From the NCBI GenBank assembly GCA_022778715.1, contig JALFRW010000030.1, forward strand, positions 124,001-188,000: a DNA stretch of 64,000 bases, given 5' to 3'. The notes beneath the pieces are model-generated. The model worked only from the letters and a program-made list of their open reading frames with translations. It made no database searches and was not told the DNA's origin. The translations under genes were made by a program, and so were the position numbers. This document shows, piece by piece, positions 37,964-45,268 of this stretch. Position 1 is the stretch's first letter, and each line of letters starts with the position of its first letter. Source of the DNA: Ezakiella sp. (lineage in GTDB: Bacteria > Bacillota > Clostridia > Tissierellales > Peptoniphilaceae).

Positions 37964-39366
37964 CAAAAATCAGATTCAATAATACTTTTTCTATAATTTT
38001 CAATGTCCACACCATAATACCATTTGTTCATAATGATTTTAGCATTGTCCATTTGAAGAGTTGCAATCTTTTCTATCTCCAACTTATTGTCAACAAAGTT
38101 CACAAATTTAAAACCTTCCCTAGTTTTTACAATCGCAAAATTTCTATCTTGAGAGGTTGTAAAATCTTCTACATTTGAAAATAGTTGATTTATTTCTGCA
38201 ATTGATATTGATTGAGTGTTTTCATTTGCAAAAATCTTGTTGTTTGCATCTCTAAGAGATACTTCAAAATTCTTAATTTTATTTCCGGAATAATAAAATA
38301 GCCTTGAAACAAGCACCCAATATCCATTTCTTCGTAATATTCCTATATTTGTGTTGTCGTAATACATTTTTTCAAAATTGCCGGCAATATTGTTTTTAAT
38401 CTCCTCTATTGCATTTTTTTTATAAATTTGCTCTAGAGTTAACGGACTTTCAAATTGAGTCGATTCAATTGGAATTATAGCTAAACTATTTTTAAAGTCC
38501 GTATGTCCGTAATTATAGTTATCGAAAGCAAACGAAATAAACTGGTTGTTCACGAAGTTGATTTTAACTTCTTTTTTTGAGTCATATTTGCTATTTCTCG
38601 GATATTTTATATTCTCAACTGGCGAAGAAAACTTCAAATTAGGATAATAATTGATTGTTATCGGATTTGTAAGCACCCCTCCAATAATCTCTTTTCCAAC
38701 ATTAACATTCACATATCCATTATTCTTTGGCATAAAAATATTATCAGTCATATAAATTTCAATGTCATTATCTTTTTTATAGAGAAAAACAGTGTAATAT
38801 CTGGAATCGTTAAAATAATCTTCTCTAATTCCTAAAAATATTCCACTTGCTCTAGAAATATATTTGTCTTCGGGTAAATTTTTAAGCTCATGATTTTTTA
38901 CAAAATCTTCATAGTTCTTTTTGTCTATTTTTTCCTTATATTTAGCCAGATACAAACTATTTCTAAAATTTGCTAATATCATGTCATCGGTTAACATTAT
39001 CACGTCACAAATGTGTTCTTCCCCGGTAAATACGCTTACTATTACGGTGTTTTCGTCCATATTTTTAAAAGTCAAATTTCCAACATTAAAAGAAGTGGAC
39101 AAATAATCTTTTATTTTTACAACCTTTGTTTTAAAATCAATATTTTCGTAATTTCTTCCTCCAATAAAAATCTTATTATTTATAATCATAATTTGATCTT
39201 CGTTGAAATCTATCTTCTCTCCGTTTTGATTGTACTTAGTTAGAATAGTGTAATTACCTAAAAGTGGTGAGTCTAGATTTTTAATTTGCAAATCTTTTTT
39301 CTTTGTAGTGCATCCAAAGAAAAACAAAGAAATGATGACAAAAATCCAGCAAATTTTATTCTTCAT
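37948..39366 (-). CDS. Lipoprotein of unknown function downstream of a two-component system
   Basis: 472 residues from the ATG at 39364-39366. A lipoprotein signal peptide ends in SLFFFGC (lipobox, Cys near residue 19). The rest is a beta-rich, Asn- and Tyr-rich extracellular protein with several bulky repeats of the form 'E/NxxFKFVNFVDN'. I see no enzyme motif. The start overlaps the sensor kinase gene by 11 bases, so it belongs to the same operon and may be a partner, sensor or target of the kinase. A stronger statement is not supported. Confidence 0.85.
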   Translation of the reverse strand: MKNKICWIFVIISLFFFGCTTKKKDLQIKNLDSPLLGNYTILTKYNQNGEKIDFNEDQIMIINNKIFIGGRNYENIDFKTKVVKIKDYLSTSFNVGNLTFKNMDENTVIVSVFTGEEHICDVIMLTDDMILANFRNSLYLAKYKEKIDKKNYEDFVKNHELKNLPEDKYISRASGIFLGIREDYFNDSRYYTVFLYKKDNDIEIYMTDNIFMPKNNGYVNVNVGKEIIGGVLTNPITINYYPNLKFSSPVENIKYPRNSKYDSKKEVKINFVNNQFISFAFDNYNYGHTDFKNSLAIIPIESTQFESPLTLEQIYKKNAIEEIKNNIAGNFEKMYYDNTNIGILRRNGYWVLVSRLFYYSGNKIKNFEVSLRDANNKIFANENTQSISIAEINQLFSNVEDFTTSQDRNFAIVKTREGFKFVNFVDNKLEIEKIATLQMDNAKIIMNKWYYGVDIENYRKSIIESDFWKRLF

Positions 39367-40771
39367 GGCTCTCACTAATCTCCACAATTTTTGGTAATAC
39401 AATTATAAAACTTGTTCCTTGCCCAACTTCACTAACAATCTTAATAGTTCCATTAAACATTTGTACAATTTCATTTACAATTGACAAACCAATTCCTGTA
39501 TGACTCTTTTTAGTTTCACCACGGTAGAACTTTTCAAGTACGTGATCTATATCTTTTGCCGGAATCCCGTCACCATCGTCAACCACACAAATTTGCACTT
39601 TGTCTCCTAAATCTCTTAAATCCACTTTTATAGTCCCATTTTCTTCGGTGAATTTAAAAGCATTGTCTATTAAATTTATAAACACTTGTCTTAGTTTGTC
39701 TTTATCTGATACAATCTCAATTGTTTTAGCATCAGTAGACAAATAAAAATTTTTATTTTCCGTGATAGCTCTTGGTTTGAATTGATTTTCTATATCGCGA
39801 ATAAACTTAACCAAGTCAAATTTTTTAAGTTCAAGTTTCACCCTCTTATTTAACAGACGACTGAAATCTAACAAATCATTAACCATTTGTGCAAGTCTGT
39901 CGCTCTCTTTTTCGATAATATCAAGACCATCGTTCAAAAGCTCTCTATCGGTGCTTTCATCACGCAAAGTATATGCCCATCCTTTAATTGATGTAAGAGG
40001 CGTGCGAAGCTCATGGCTTACATTTGAAATAAATTCGTTTTTTACCGCTTCTCTCTTTAAAATCTCGTCACGCATATAGTTCATGCTCTCGCCCAACTGC
40101 TTAGTTTCTTCCGGACCAGTTGGTTTGTATTGATAATTATAATTTCCTTTTGCAAGCTGATCTGAATAATCTCTTAGTTTGTTAATCGGCTTAACGATAA
40201 GAGTTGAGGCAACATATGAGATTGCAACAGACGCCAAGAATACAATAAGCCCGATAGTTAAGACAATTCGAGTCATTTCTAAAATTGCATTGTCAGCCTC
40301 TGCAAGACTATTTTGGAACACACAAATACCAATCACATTATCCTGATACTTAATTGGGAGTGCAACAGTCACCATTTTTGAACTATTATACGAAAATTTA
40401 TCTATAGATGTGTAGAAACCATCTGTATTCAATGCCTTAAACATCTCTTGTTTATCGATATAATTATGGGTTAGGCCGATAGTGCTTAAAAGTAAATTGC
40501 CATCCAAATCGAGCAATTCTAAGTGTCCTGAATTATATTGATAAAAAGTAAACCCATCATCAAACACTACATTCTCAAGACCTTTTGAAAAATCAATATA
40601 TCTGTAGTAAAAACCCAAATTAACTTCAGCTTGATTCTTGAGTTTATTTGTGGCATCAGCATAAAAGTATCTTTTGATACTATAAACAGATGCTATTTCA
40701 ATCGCAACGATTGTTACCAAAATAACTAAACTAAAAGTAAGAGTTAAATAATTTCTAAAACTCTTGCGCAT
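39356..40771 (-). CDS. Sensor histidine kinase
   Basis: 471 residues. Two membrane helices (about 10-30 and 168-190) enclose an extracellular sensor domain of about 135 residues. HAMP follows (about 192-240). The H-box is FISNVSHELRTPLTSIKGW, with phospho-acceptor H253. The ATPase domain shows NLIDNAFKFT, DDGDGI and GIGLSIVNEIV. The start shares a base with the regulator stop (TAATG). The signal is unknown. Confidence 0.95.
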   Translation of the reverse strand: MRKSFRNYLTLTFSLVILVTIVAIEIASVYSIKRYFYADATNKLKNQAEVNLGFYYRYIDFSKGLENVVFDDGFTFYQYNSGHLELLDLDGNLLLSTIGLTHNYIDKQEMFKALNTDGFYTSIDKFSYNSSKMVTVALPIKYQDNVIGICVFQNSLAEADNAILEMTRIVLTIGLIVFLASVAISYVASTLIVKPINKLRDYSDQLAKGNYNYQYKPTGPEETKQLGESMNYMRDEILKREAVKNEFISNVSHELRTPLTSIKGWAYTLRDESTDRELLNDGLDIIEKESDRLAQMVNDLLDFSRLLNKRVKLELKKFDLVKFIRDIENQFKPRAITENKNFYLSTDAKTIEIVSDKDKLRQVFINLIDNAFKFTEENGTIKVDLRDLGDKVQICVVDDGDGIPAKDIDHVLEKFYRGETKKSHTGIGLSIVNEIVQMFNGTIKIVSEVGQGTSFIIVLPKIVEISESHEE

Positions 40772-41445
40772 TATCTATACCTGTAACCTAACCCCCAAAC
40801 TGTGTTGATATATTCCGGGTTTGATGGATCGTCTTCAAGCTTTGATCTAATTCTTCTAATATTAACGTCAATTATTTTAGAATCGCCAATGAAATCTTTT
40901 CCCCAAATAATATCTAAAAGTTCATCTCTAGAAAAGGCCTTATGAGGATTTCTCATAAAAAGATCCATAAGTGCAAATTCAGTTGGTGTTAATTCAATAT
41001 ATTGACCTCTCTTAAAGAATTGTCTAGTGTTGTGGTCAAGTTTATAAACATCGTCTTCCAAAATGTCTGGCACATCTTTTGATTCAACTCTTCTTGCCAA
41101 GCTCTTAATTCTTAAAATAAGCTCTGTTGGATTAAATGGCTTTGTCAGATAGTCATCTGCTCCATTTTCTAGACCTAAAATTTTATCTACATCTTGACTC
41201 TTTGCAGTTAACATAATAATTCCAACATTGGAATCTTTATCTCTGATTTTTTTGGCAACTTCAAGCCCATTCATGCCTGGAAGCATAATGTCGAGAAGTG
41301 CGATATCCGGTTTTTGTTCGTTGAATGCTTCAAGAGCGTCTTCCCCAGTCTCTACATCAATTACATCAAAACCTTGACGTTCAAGGTTTATTTTAATAAA
41401 TCTTCTAATCGCAGTTTCGTCTTCACATACTAAAATTTTTAACAT
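40771..41445 (-). CDS. OmpR/PhoB-family response regulator
   Basis: 224 residues from the ATG at 41443-41445, with GAGGTGTTTT upstream; an earlier GTG overlaps this site. The receiver domain has the acidic pair in CEDE, the phospho-acceptor D52 (ALLDIMLPG), T in MLTAKS and K in YLTKPF. A winged-helix DNA-binding domain follows (about 130-224, ending RGLGYRY-like WGLGYRYR). It is paired with the sensor kinase downstream. Confidence 0.95.
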   Translation of the reverse strand: MLKILVCEDETAIRRFIKINLERQGFDVIDVETGEDALEAFNEQKPDIALLDIMLPGMNGLEVAKKIRDKDSNVGIIMLTAKSQDVDKILGLENGADDYLTKPFNPTELILRIKSLARRVESKDVPDILEDDVYKLDHNTRQFFKRGQYIELTPTEFALMDLFMRNPHKAFSRDELLDIIWGKDFIGDSKIIDVNIRRIRSKLEDDPSNPEYINTVWGLGYRYR

Positions 41446-41472
41446 AAAACACCTCACATATATTCTATTATT

Positions 41473-41478
41473 ATTATA
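41473..41478 (-). promoter_or_regulatory. Probable -10 of the response-regulator operon
   Basis: TATAAT on the minus strand, 27 bases before the start codon; the -35 (TTTATT at 17 bases) is poor, which fits an activated promoter but does not prove it. Confidence 0.45.
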
Positions 41479-41524
41479 TACCCATGTTTAACATAAATAA
41501 AGGCAATATAAGCAATTATTCAAT

Positions 41525-42487
41525 CTATTTGTTAATAAATTTGTATAAATTAAACAATTCACTCTTATACTTTGAAACAAACTTTTTATTGGAAAGATAA
41601 CTAAGGTTGCCTTCAATTTTAGGGAACACAATCTCTCCGGACACAAGCTTTTGGTGATTAGTATTTTTTACATTTAACTTATTATTAAAATCTATATCCC
41701 CGTACTTGTTATCTCCAATAATTGGCGCTCCAAGCGTTTTTAATTGAAGTCTTATTTGATGAGTTTTACCTGTAATAAGCTCAACTTTAATCAATGAAAA
41801 ATCTTTGCCAGATTTAATGGTTGAAATCTTAGACTTCATCATTTTACCGGAGTTGAGATTTTTCTCCAAATTCATCATATTCTTATTTTCGTTTTTAGAA
41901 TACGAATTCTCCATATAGCCGTCATAAATTAGCTCTCCTTTAACAATTGCAAAATAATACTTTTTAATCTTATGTTCCTTTATAAGCTCGTTAATCTTGC
42001 GCAAACTCTCTGCATTTTTTGCTGCAATAACAAGTCCGGAGGTATTTCTGTCCAAGCGATTACAAAGAGATGGCACAAAAGAATGTTCATCTCTAGGATT
42101 ATATTCTCTTTTGTCTGTCAAATAACTGATAAAACTATCCACTAGATTTGGCTCTTTCAAATTATTTGCAAAATGGCACAGCACCCCGCTTGGTTTATCC
42201 AGAATTGCAATATTCTCATCCTCATAAACAATATCCAGCTTAATATTATTCTTACTCTTTTCTTCTTTATAACTAAATTTGTCAAAAGTTTCATCGCTAA
42301 AATATATTTGAATACTGTCTCCCTCTTGAATAAACTTGGAAGGGTCAGCTTTCTCTTTATTGAGTTTTATTTTTTTTTCGCGGAGCATACGCATCATAAA
42401 ATTTTTATTAGCATTTGGCATAAGTTTTAGTAAAAACCTATCAATTCTTTGATTTGCATCATTTTGTTTTACTTCAATATTTATCAT
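41525..42487 (-). CDS. RluA-family 23S rRNA/tRNA pseudouridine synthase with S4 domain
   Basis: 320 residues. An N-terminal S4 RNA-binding domain (about 10-60) precedes the catalytic domain: IAILDKPSGVLCH and the signature NRLDRNTSGLVIAAK (catalytic Asp). ELITGKTHQIRLQLKTLGAPIIGDNKYGD completes the RluA pattern. It most resembles RluC/RluD-type enzymes; the modified site cannot be read from sequence. The ATG follows AGAGGTAA. It is divergent from the MltG-like gene. Confidence 0.93.
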   Translation of the reverse strand: MINIEVKQNDANQRIDRFLLKLMPNANKNFMMRMLREKKIKLNKEKADPSKFIQEGDSIQIYFSDETFDKFSYKEEKSKNNIKLDIVYEDENIAILDKPSGVLCHFANNLKEPNLVDSFISYLTDKREYNPRDEHSFVPSLCNRLDRNTSGLVIAAKNAESLRKINELIKEHKIKKYYFAIVKGELIYDGYMENSYSKNENKNMMNLEKNLNSGKMMKSKISTIKSGKDFSLIKVELITGKTHQIRLQLKTLGAPIIGDNKYGDIDFNNKLNVKNTNHQKLVSGEIVFPKIEGNLSYLSNKKFVSKYKSELFNLYKFINK

Positions 42488-42517
42488 TTACCTCTTCCAT
42501 TCTTAGTATATAAGTGT

Positions 42518-42531
42518 TATAATATATTATA
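42518..42531. promoter_or_regulatory. Overlapping divergent -10 elements
   Basis: TATAAT on the plus strand (42518-42523) faces TATAAT on the minus strand (42526-42531) in the 79-bp gap between the pseudouridine synthase gene and the MltG-like gene. The -35 regions are weak on both sides. Confidence 0.55.
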
Positions 42532-42566
42532 TTACATTTTGATATGTTATTCAACGAGGTGAAAAA

Positions 42567-43184
42567 ATGACTAAAAGAGACAAAAAGAAAGATATGTTTT
42601 ATAATGCCATAGATTATTTGGTGATGCTGGTTATTATAATTGGAGTAATATTAATTCTTGGCTGGAAATTCGAAATTTTATTTAATAAGACATCTAACAC
42701 TGATACCGAAGAAGTTGTTCAAAATAATACTCAATCCGATGTAAATCCAAGTGAGACAGACACTAAAACACAAAACATAGATGAGATTAACAAAATCGAC
42801 GAAAAGAACAGCGAGAAACTTGAAAATGCTGATAACACAGAAACAAATCAAAATGAAAACACAAATAATAACGAAAATACAGAAACAGAAACAAGTACAG
42901 AAACAAATCAAAATGAAAACAACAAACCAACAGAAACTACTGAAACAAAAACCGAGCAAACCCAAGCAACCGGTGAAGAGATAAAAATCAATATACCGGC
43001 CGGCACACTTCCGGGAGCAACAGGACAAATTCTTGCAAACGCCGGTCTAGTAGAATCAGCTGATGCATTCGTTAAAAAAGCAGTAGAAATGAAGCTGGAT
43101 AGAAAATTAAAGAGTGGAGATTTTACAATTAAAAAAGGTCTATCACTTGAAGAAATTGTAAAAACAATCGCTCAAACAAAATAA
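42567..43184 (+). CDS. Membrane-anchored protein with low-complexity linker and MltG-like LysM domain, no lytic domain
   Basis: 205 residues. A basic start, one membrane helix (about 15-34), then a long Asn/Glu/Thr-rich linker (about 42-138). A C-terminal domain follows (about 142-202): IKINIPAGTLPGATGQILANAGLVES, then ADAFVKKAVEM and KLKSGDFTIKKGLSLEEIVKTIA. This resembles the LysM-like part of YceG/MltG endolytic transglycosylases, but the catalytic domain that should follow is absent and the gene stops normally. It may bind glycan or a partner. AACGAGGTGAAAAA precedes the ATG. Its terminator appears to have been split by the remnant at 43206. Confidence 0.8.
   Translation: MTKRDKKKDMFYNAIDYLVMLVIIIGVILILGWKFEILFNKTSNTDTEEVVQNNTQSDVNPSETDTKTQNIDEINKIDEKNSEKLENADNTETNQNENTNNNENTETETSTETNQNENNKPTETTETKTEQTQATGEEIKINIPAGTLPGATGQILANAGLVESADAFVKKAVEMKLDRKLKSGDFTIKKGLSLEEIVKTIAQTK
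42837..42920 (+). repeat. 24-bp direct repeat within the low-complexity linker
   Basis: The segment starting ACAGAAACAAATCAAAATGA occurs at 42837-42860 and again at 42897-42920, exactly 60 bases apart. It keeps frame and encodes TETNQNEN twice. It suggests linker growth by slippage or recombination. Confidence 0.8.
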
Positions 43185-43199
43185 TATAATATTTAAGCA

Positions 43200-43205
43200 C
43201 CCAAA
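43200..43205 (+). repeat. Left target-site duplication CCCAAA
   Basis: CCCAAA immediately left of the left inverted repeat; the same six bases lie at 44478-44483 directly right of the right inverted repeat. This fits a duplicated insertion site. Confidence 0.65.
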
Positions 43206-43268
43206 GGCTCATTGAATTAGGGATTTTAGAAAAACTGATTTAGAGAGTCTTTAGGTGGCAAGATAAAA

Positions 43269-43299
43269 GGTTAAGAGCAGAGATGTTCTTAGCCTTTTT
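43269..43299 (+). terminator. Terminator-like hairpin inside the remnant
   Basis: Plus strand: GGTTAAGA (43269-43276), 10-base loop, TCTTAGCC (43287-43294) with one G-U pair, then TTTTT. It may now end transcripts of the MltG-like gene. Confidence 0.65.
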
Positions 43300-43390
43300 A
43301 ATTTGATTAATTGTATAATAATAGATTTCCATTGTCTTGACTTATCTTTCATAGTACGGAATATGTGTATATCAAAAGGGATAGTTATGA

Positions 43391-43507
43391 ATGAAACAAG
43401 AAATTTTGGAAAGATTAGAAACAGAAGTTAATGCTTGTAAAAGATACGCAGAAAACTCAGTTAAGAAAGCAAAAAAGGAAATGTTGGATCAGCCATTAAC
43501 TTTTTAG
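43391..43507 (+). pseudogene. Small reading-frame fragment, 38 codons, in the remnant
   Basis: ATG after AAGGGATAG. It encodes a charged, helical peptide (MKQEILERLETEVNACKRYA...) that ends at TAG where the next frame seems to continue, so it looks like the 5' part of a broken accessory gene. I do not recognise the family. Confidence 0.4.
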
Positions 43508-43520
43508 GTATACCTGTAAC

Positions 43521-43715
43521 AGCAAAAAATGTGCTGATAGACTTCATGATGAATTTTGTGAAGTATCAGACGGCAAACTAACAGAGGAAGAATAGAATAT
43601 TTTTTGTGAAGCCGAAACATTGAGCCAGATAGAACAAAGTTTATATCGAGTTAAAACAGGAAAGAAAATAAGCAATCACGCATTTAACATTTTCAAATTT
43701 CAATTTATGTCTTAG
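43521..43715 (+). pseudogene. Broken accessory reading frame with an internal stop
   Basis: In one frame this encodes CADRLHDEFCEVSDGKLTEE, then a TAG, then NIFCEAETLSQIEQSLYRVK and a short tail. The protein-like composition on both sides of the stop points to a decayed gene, perhaps continuing the 43391 fragment after a frameshift. Family unknown. Confidence 0.4.
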
Positions 43716-43740
43716 GGCTAGTGAAGGGAGAAATATTTTA

Positions 43741-44408
43741 ATAGCCGGAAATTTCGTCCTAATTCCTACTTATGCAGGTAGAGAAAATGTAGACAATCCA
43801 AGGTCTGAATGGGCAATATTTGATAATGCCCATGAGCCGATTATTGATGAAGAAACTTTTGATATTGTAAAAAGGATAAGAAAAACAAGACGAGTTCGTA
43901 ACAGTTTAGGAGAAATACCTGCATTATATGGTATGCTCTACTGTGCAGACTGTGGAGCAAAATTGTATCAAGTAAGAGATAAAGGCTGGTCTCATGATAA
44001 AGAATACTTCGTTTGTGCATCCTATAGAAAGCAAAAAGGCAAATGTACTTCACACCAAATTAAGAATATTCAAGTTGAAGAAATTCTTCTTAGAGAAATT
44101 AGAAAAGTTACAGCCTTTGCAAAAGACCATGAAGATGAATTTGTAGATTTAGTTTTGAAGAAGAAAACCAGCGAGTTAAATCAGGTATTAAGAAGTCAGA
44201 AAAAGGAACTAGATGATTCTAAAGATAGAATTGTAAAACTCGACTCTATCGTTCAAAACCTCTATGAAGATAGCTTGGAAGGTAAAATATCTGCCCAAAG
44301 ATTTGAAAAATGGCTAAAACTTATGATGAAAAAAAAATTCCAGGTACAAATTTAAAGAAACAAACCATTTGGATTTATTGGCACTTTATAGGGAAAATTG
44401 ATATATAA
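43741..44408 (+). pseudogene. C-terminal fragment of a large serine recombinase, frameshifted
   Basis: No start codon or N-terminal catalytic domain. From about 43800 the frame encodes EWAIFDNAHEPIIDEETFDI and RIRKTRRVRNSLGEIPAL, then the zinc-ribbon segment MLYCADCGAKLYQVRD, FVCASYRKQKGKC and a coiled coil. These match the recombinase and zinc-beta-ribbon regions of large serine recombinases on clostridial conjugative elements. The frame closes at 44355; the other-frame stretch QTIWIYWHFIGKIDI (to 44408) looks like the usual C-terminal end, so a deletion and a frameshift have occurred. It cannot make an active enzyme. Confidence 0.8.
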
Positions 44409-44409
44409 A

Positions 44410-44443
44410 AATCGGAAAAAAGGTTAATACCTTCATGCCGATT
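44410..44443. repeat. Inverted repeat near the right end of the remnant
   Basis: AATCGG ... CCGATT, with GGTTAATACC between. It lies just inside the right terminal inverted repeat; role unknown. Confidence 0.4.
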
Positions 44444-44477
44444 AAATTTTAAGGAAATAAAACCCTAATCAAGAGCC

Positions 44478-44483
44478 CCCAAA
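44478..44483 (+). repeat. Right target-site duplication CCCAAA
   Basis: Direct copy of 43200-43205, directly after the right inverted repeat and followed by TGGTGCATTTTT, the right half of the interrupted terminator. Confidence 0.65.
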
Positions 44484-44854
44484 TGGTGCATTTTTGTTGC
44501 TTATAATATACTTTGATTAATCTTTGTCTATTTAATATTTATTAAATTAATTATTATACAAGAATACACGAGGTTTTATTTCTATTTTAGAATTATTAAC
44601 CTGTTCTCTAAATAGGATATGAATTAATGAAACTAGAATATCTTATTCTCTTTTAATTATTAATACTTATATTTGCTATACAACTGATAATTCCTTTAGT
44701 TAGCCTTTTTATAAACATCAAATGTGAAAAATAAATGTTATAGCTTTCTTAAGCTGTGAACTTGTCGGTGTATTCTGCCTCAATCAACTTTTCATTTTGA
44801 TAGATATTATAAAATTTACTTTTTTTGACCGAAATGTATAATAACCTTAGCAAC
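44484..44854. other. AT-rich intergenic stretch with no intact gene
   Basis: About 370 bases without a convincing reading frame, RNA gene or promoter. On the minus strand near 44760-44810 a short stretch encodes NEKLIEAEYTDKFTA before a stop, which may be another decayed gene fragment. The T-run right of TGGTGC at the left edge belongs to the interrupted terminator. Confidence 0.5.
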
Positions 44855-44887
44855 AATAAAAAAGAACTCGCGATATGCGCGAATTCT
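44855..44887 (-). terminator. Terminator of rpsO
   Basis: Minus strand: AGAATTCGCG, 5-base loop, CGCGAGTTCT (one G-U pair), then TTTTTATT. It begins 7 bases after the rpsO stop codon and closes the nusA-to-rpsO operon. Confidence 0.88.
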
Positions 44888-44894
44888 TTATAAA

Positions 44895-45161
44895 TTAACC
44901 ACGAATGCCAAGGTCTGCGATTAAATCTCTGTATTCATCTAAATTAGTGTTTTGTAAATACTTCATTAATCCCTTTCTTTTACCAACCATCATAAGAAGT
45001 CCTCTTCTTCCATGGTGGTCTTTAGGATTCTTCTTTAAGTGTTCGTTAATTTCGTTTATTCTTGCAGTTAAGATTGCGATTTGAACTGCTGTTGAACCGG
45101 TATCACCTTCGTGTTTTTGGTATTTTTCAATTATAGCAGTTTTCTTTTCTTTTTTAATCAT
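44895..45161 (-). CDS. rpsO: 30S ribosomal protein S15
   Basis: 88 residues, normal length. [53 protein letters not shown] is the whole family core. It binds the central domain of 16S rRNA early in assembly. GGAGGTAAAAA precedes the ATG. A separate promoter within ribF and a structured leader suggest autogenous control. The usual downstream neighbour pnp is about 40 kb away. Confidence 0.97.
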   Translation of the reverse strand: MIKKEKKTAIIEKYQKHEGDTGSTAVQIAILTARINEINEHLKKNPKDHHGRRGLLMMVGKRKGLMKYLQNTNLDEYRDLIADLGIRG

Positions 45162-45268
45162 TTTTTACCTCCAATTTTTAATTCGCCCTAACAAAGTTGT
45201 TGGTCAGGTGGTCCAGCTACCTTGCACGGGTACAAGCACATTTTAACATATTCTATTTATTTTGTAAA
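45162..45268 (-). promoter_or_regulatory. rpsO promoter and structured leader
   Basis: Promoter: TTTACA (45263-45268, inside the ribF end), 17 bases, TAAAAT (45240-45245). The leader of about 70 bases folds into small helices: CTTG/CAAG, GGT/ACC, and AACAA/TTGTT nested in CCT/AGG. S15 leaders that bind S15 are known in Firmicutes; that this one does is an inference. Confidence 0.6.

Larger units (their letters stand above)
43206..44477. mobile_element. Decayed 1.27-kb mobile-element remnant with terminal inverted repeats
   Basis: The left end reads GGCTCATTGAATTAGGG then ATTTTA (43206-43228). The right end, reversed, reads GGCTCTTGATTAGGGTTTTA (44458-44477). They match over about 20 positions if three single bases are skipped. 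CCCAAA flanks both ends. GGCTC-type ends recall ISL3-like insertion sequences, but no DDE transposase is visible. The interior holds two small broken frames and a frameshifted serine-recombinase fragment. Without the element and one CCCAAA the flanks join as GCACC-CAAAT-GGTGC-ATTTTT, a short terminator. It is probably a chimeric, immobile remnant. Confidence 0.65.

Noticed and set aside
42678-43028. Cysteine- and phenylalanine-rich minus-strand frame opposite the MltG-like gene
   Set aside because: It is a mirror of the Asn/Glu/Thr-coding repeat, with no start signals; the cysteine-rich look is an artefact.
43206-44477. Intact transposase or active integrative element
   Set aside because: Frames are broken by stops and frameshifts, and the recombinase lacks its catalytic N-terminal domain.
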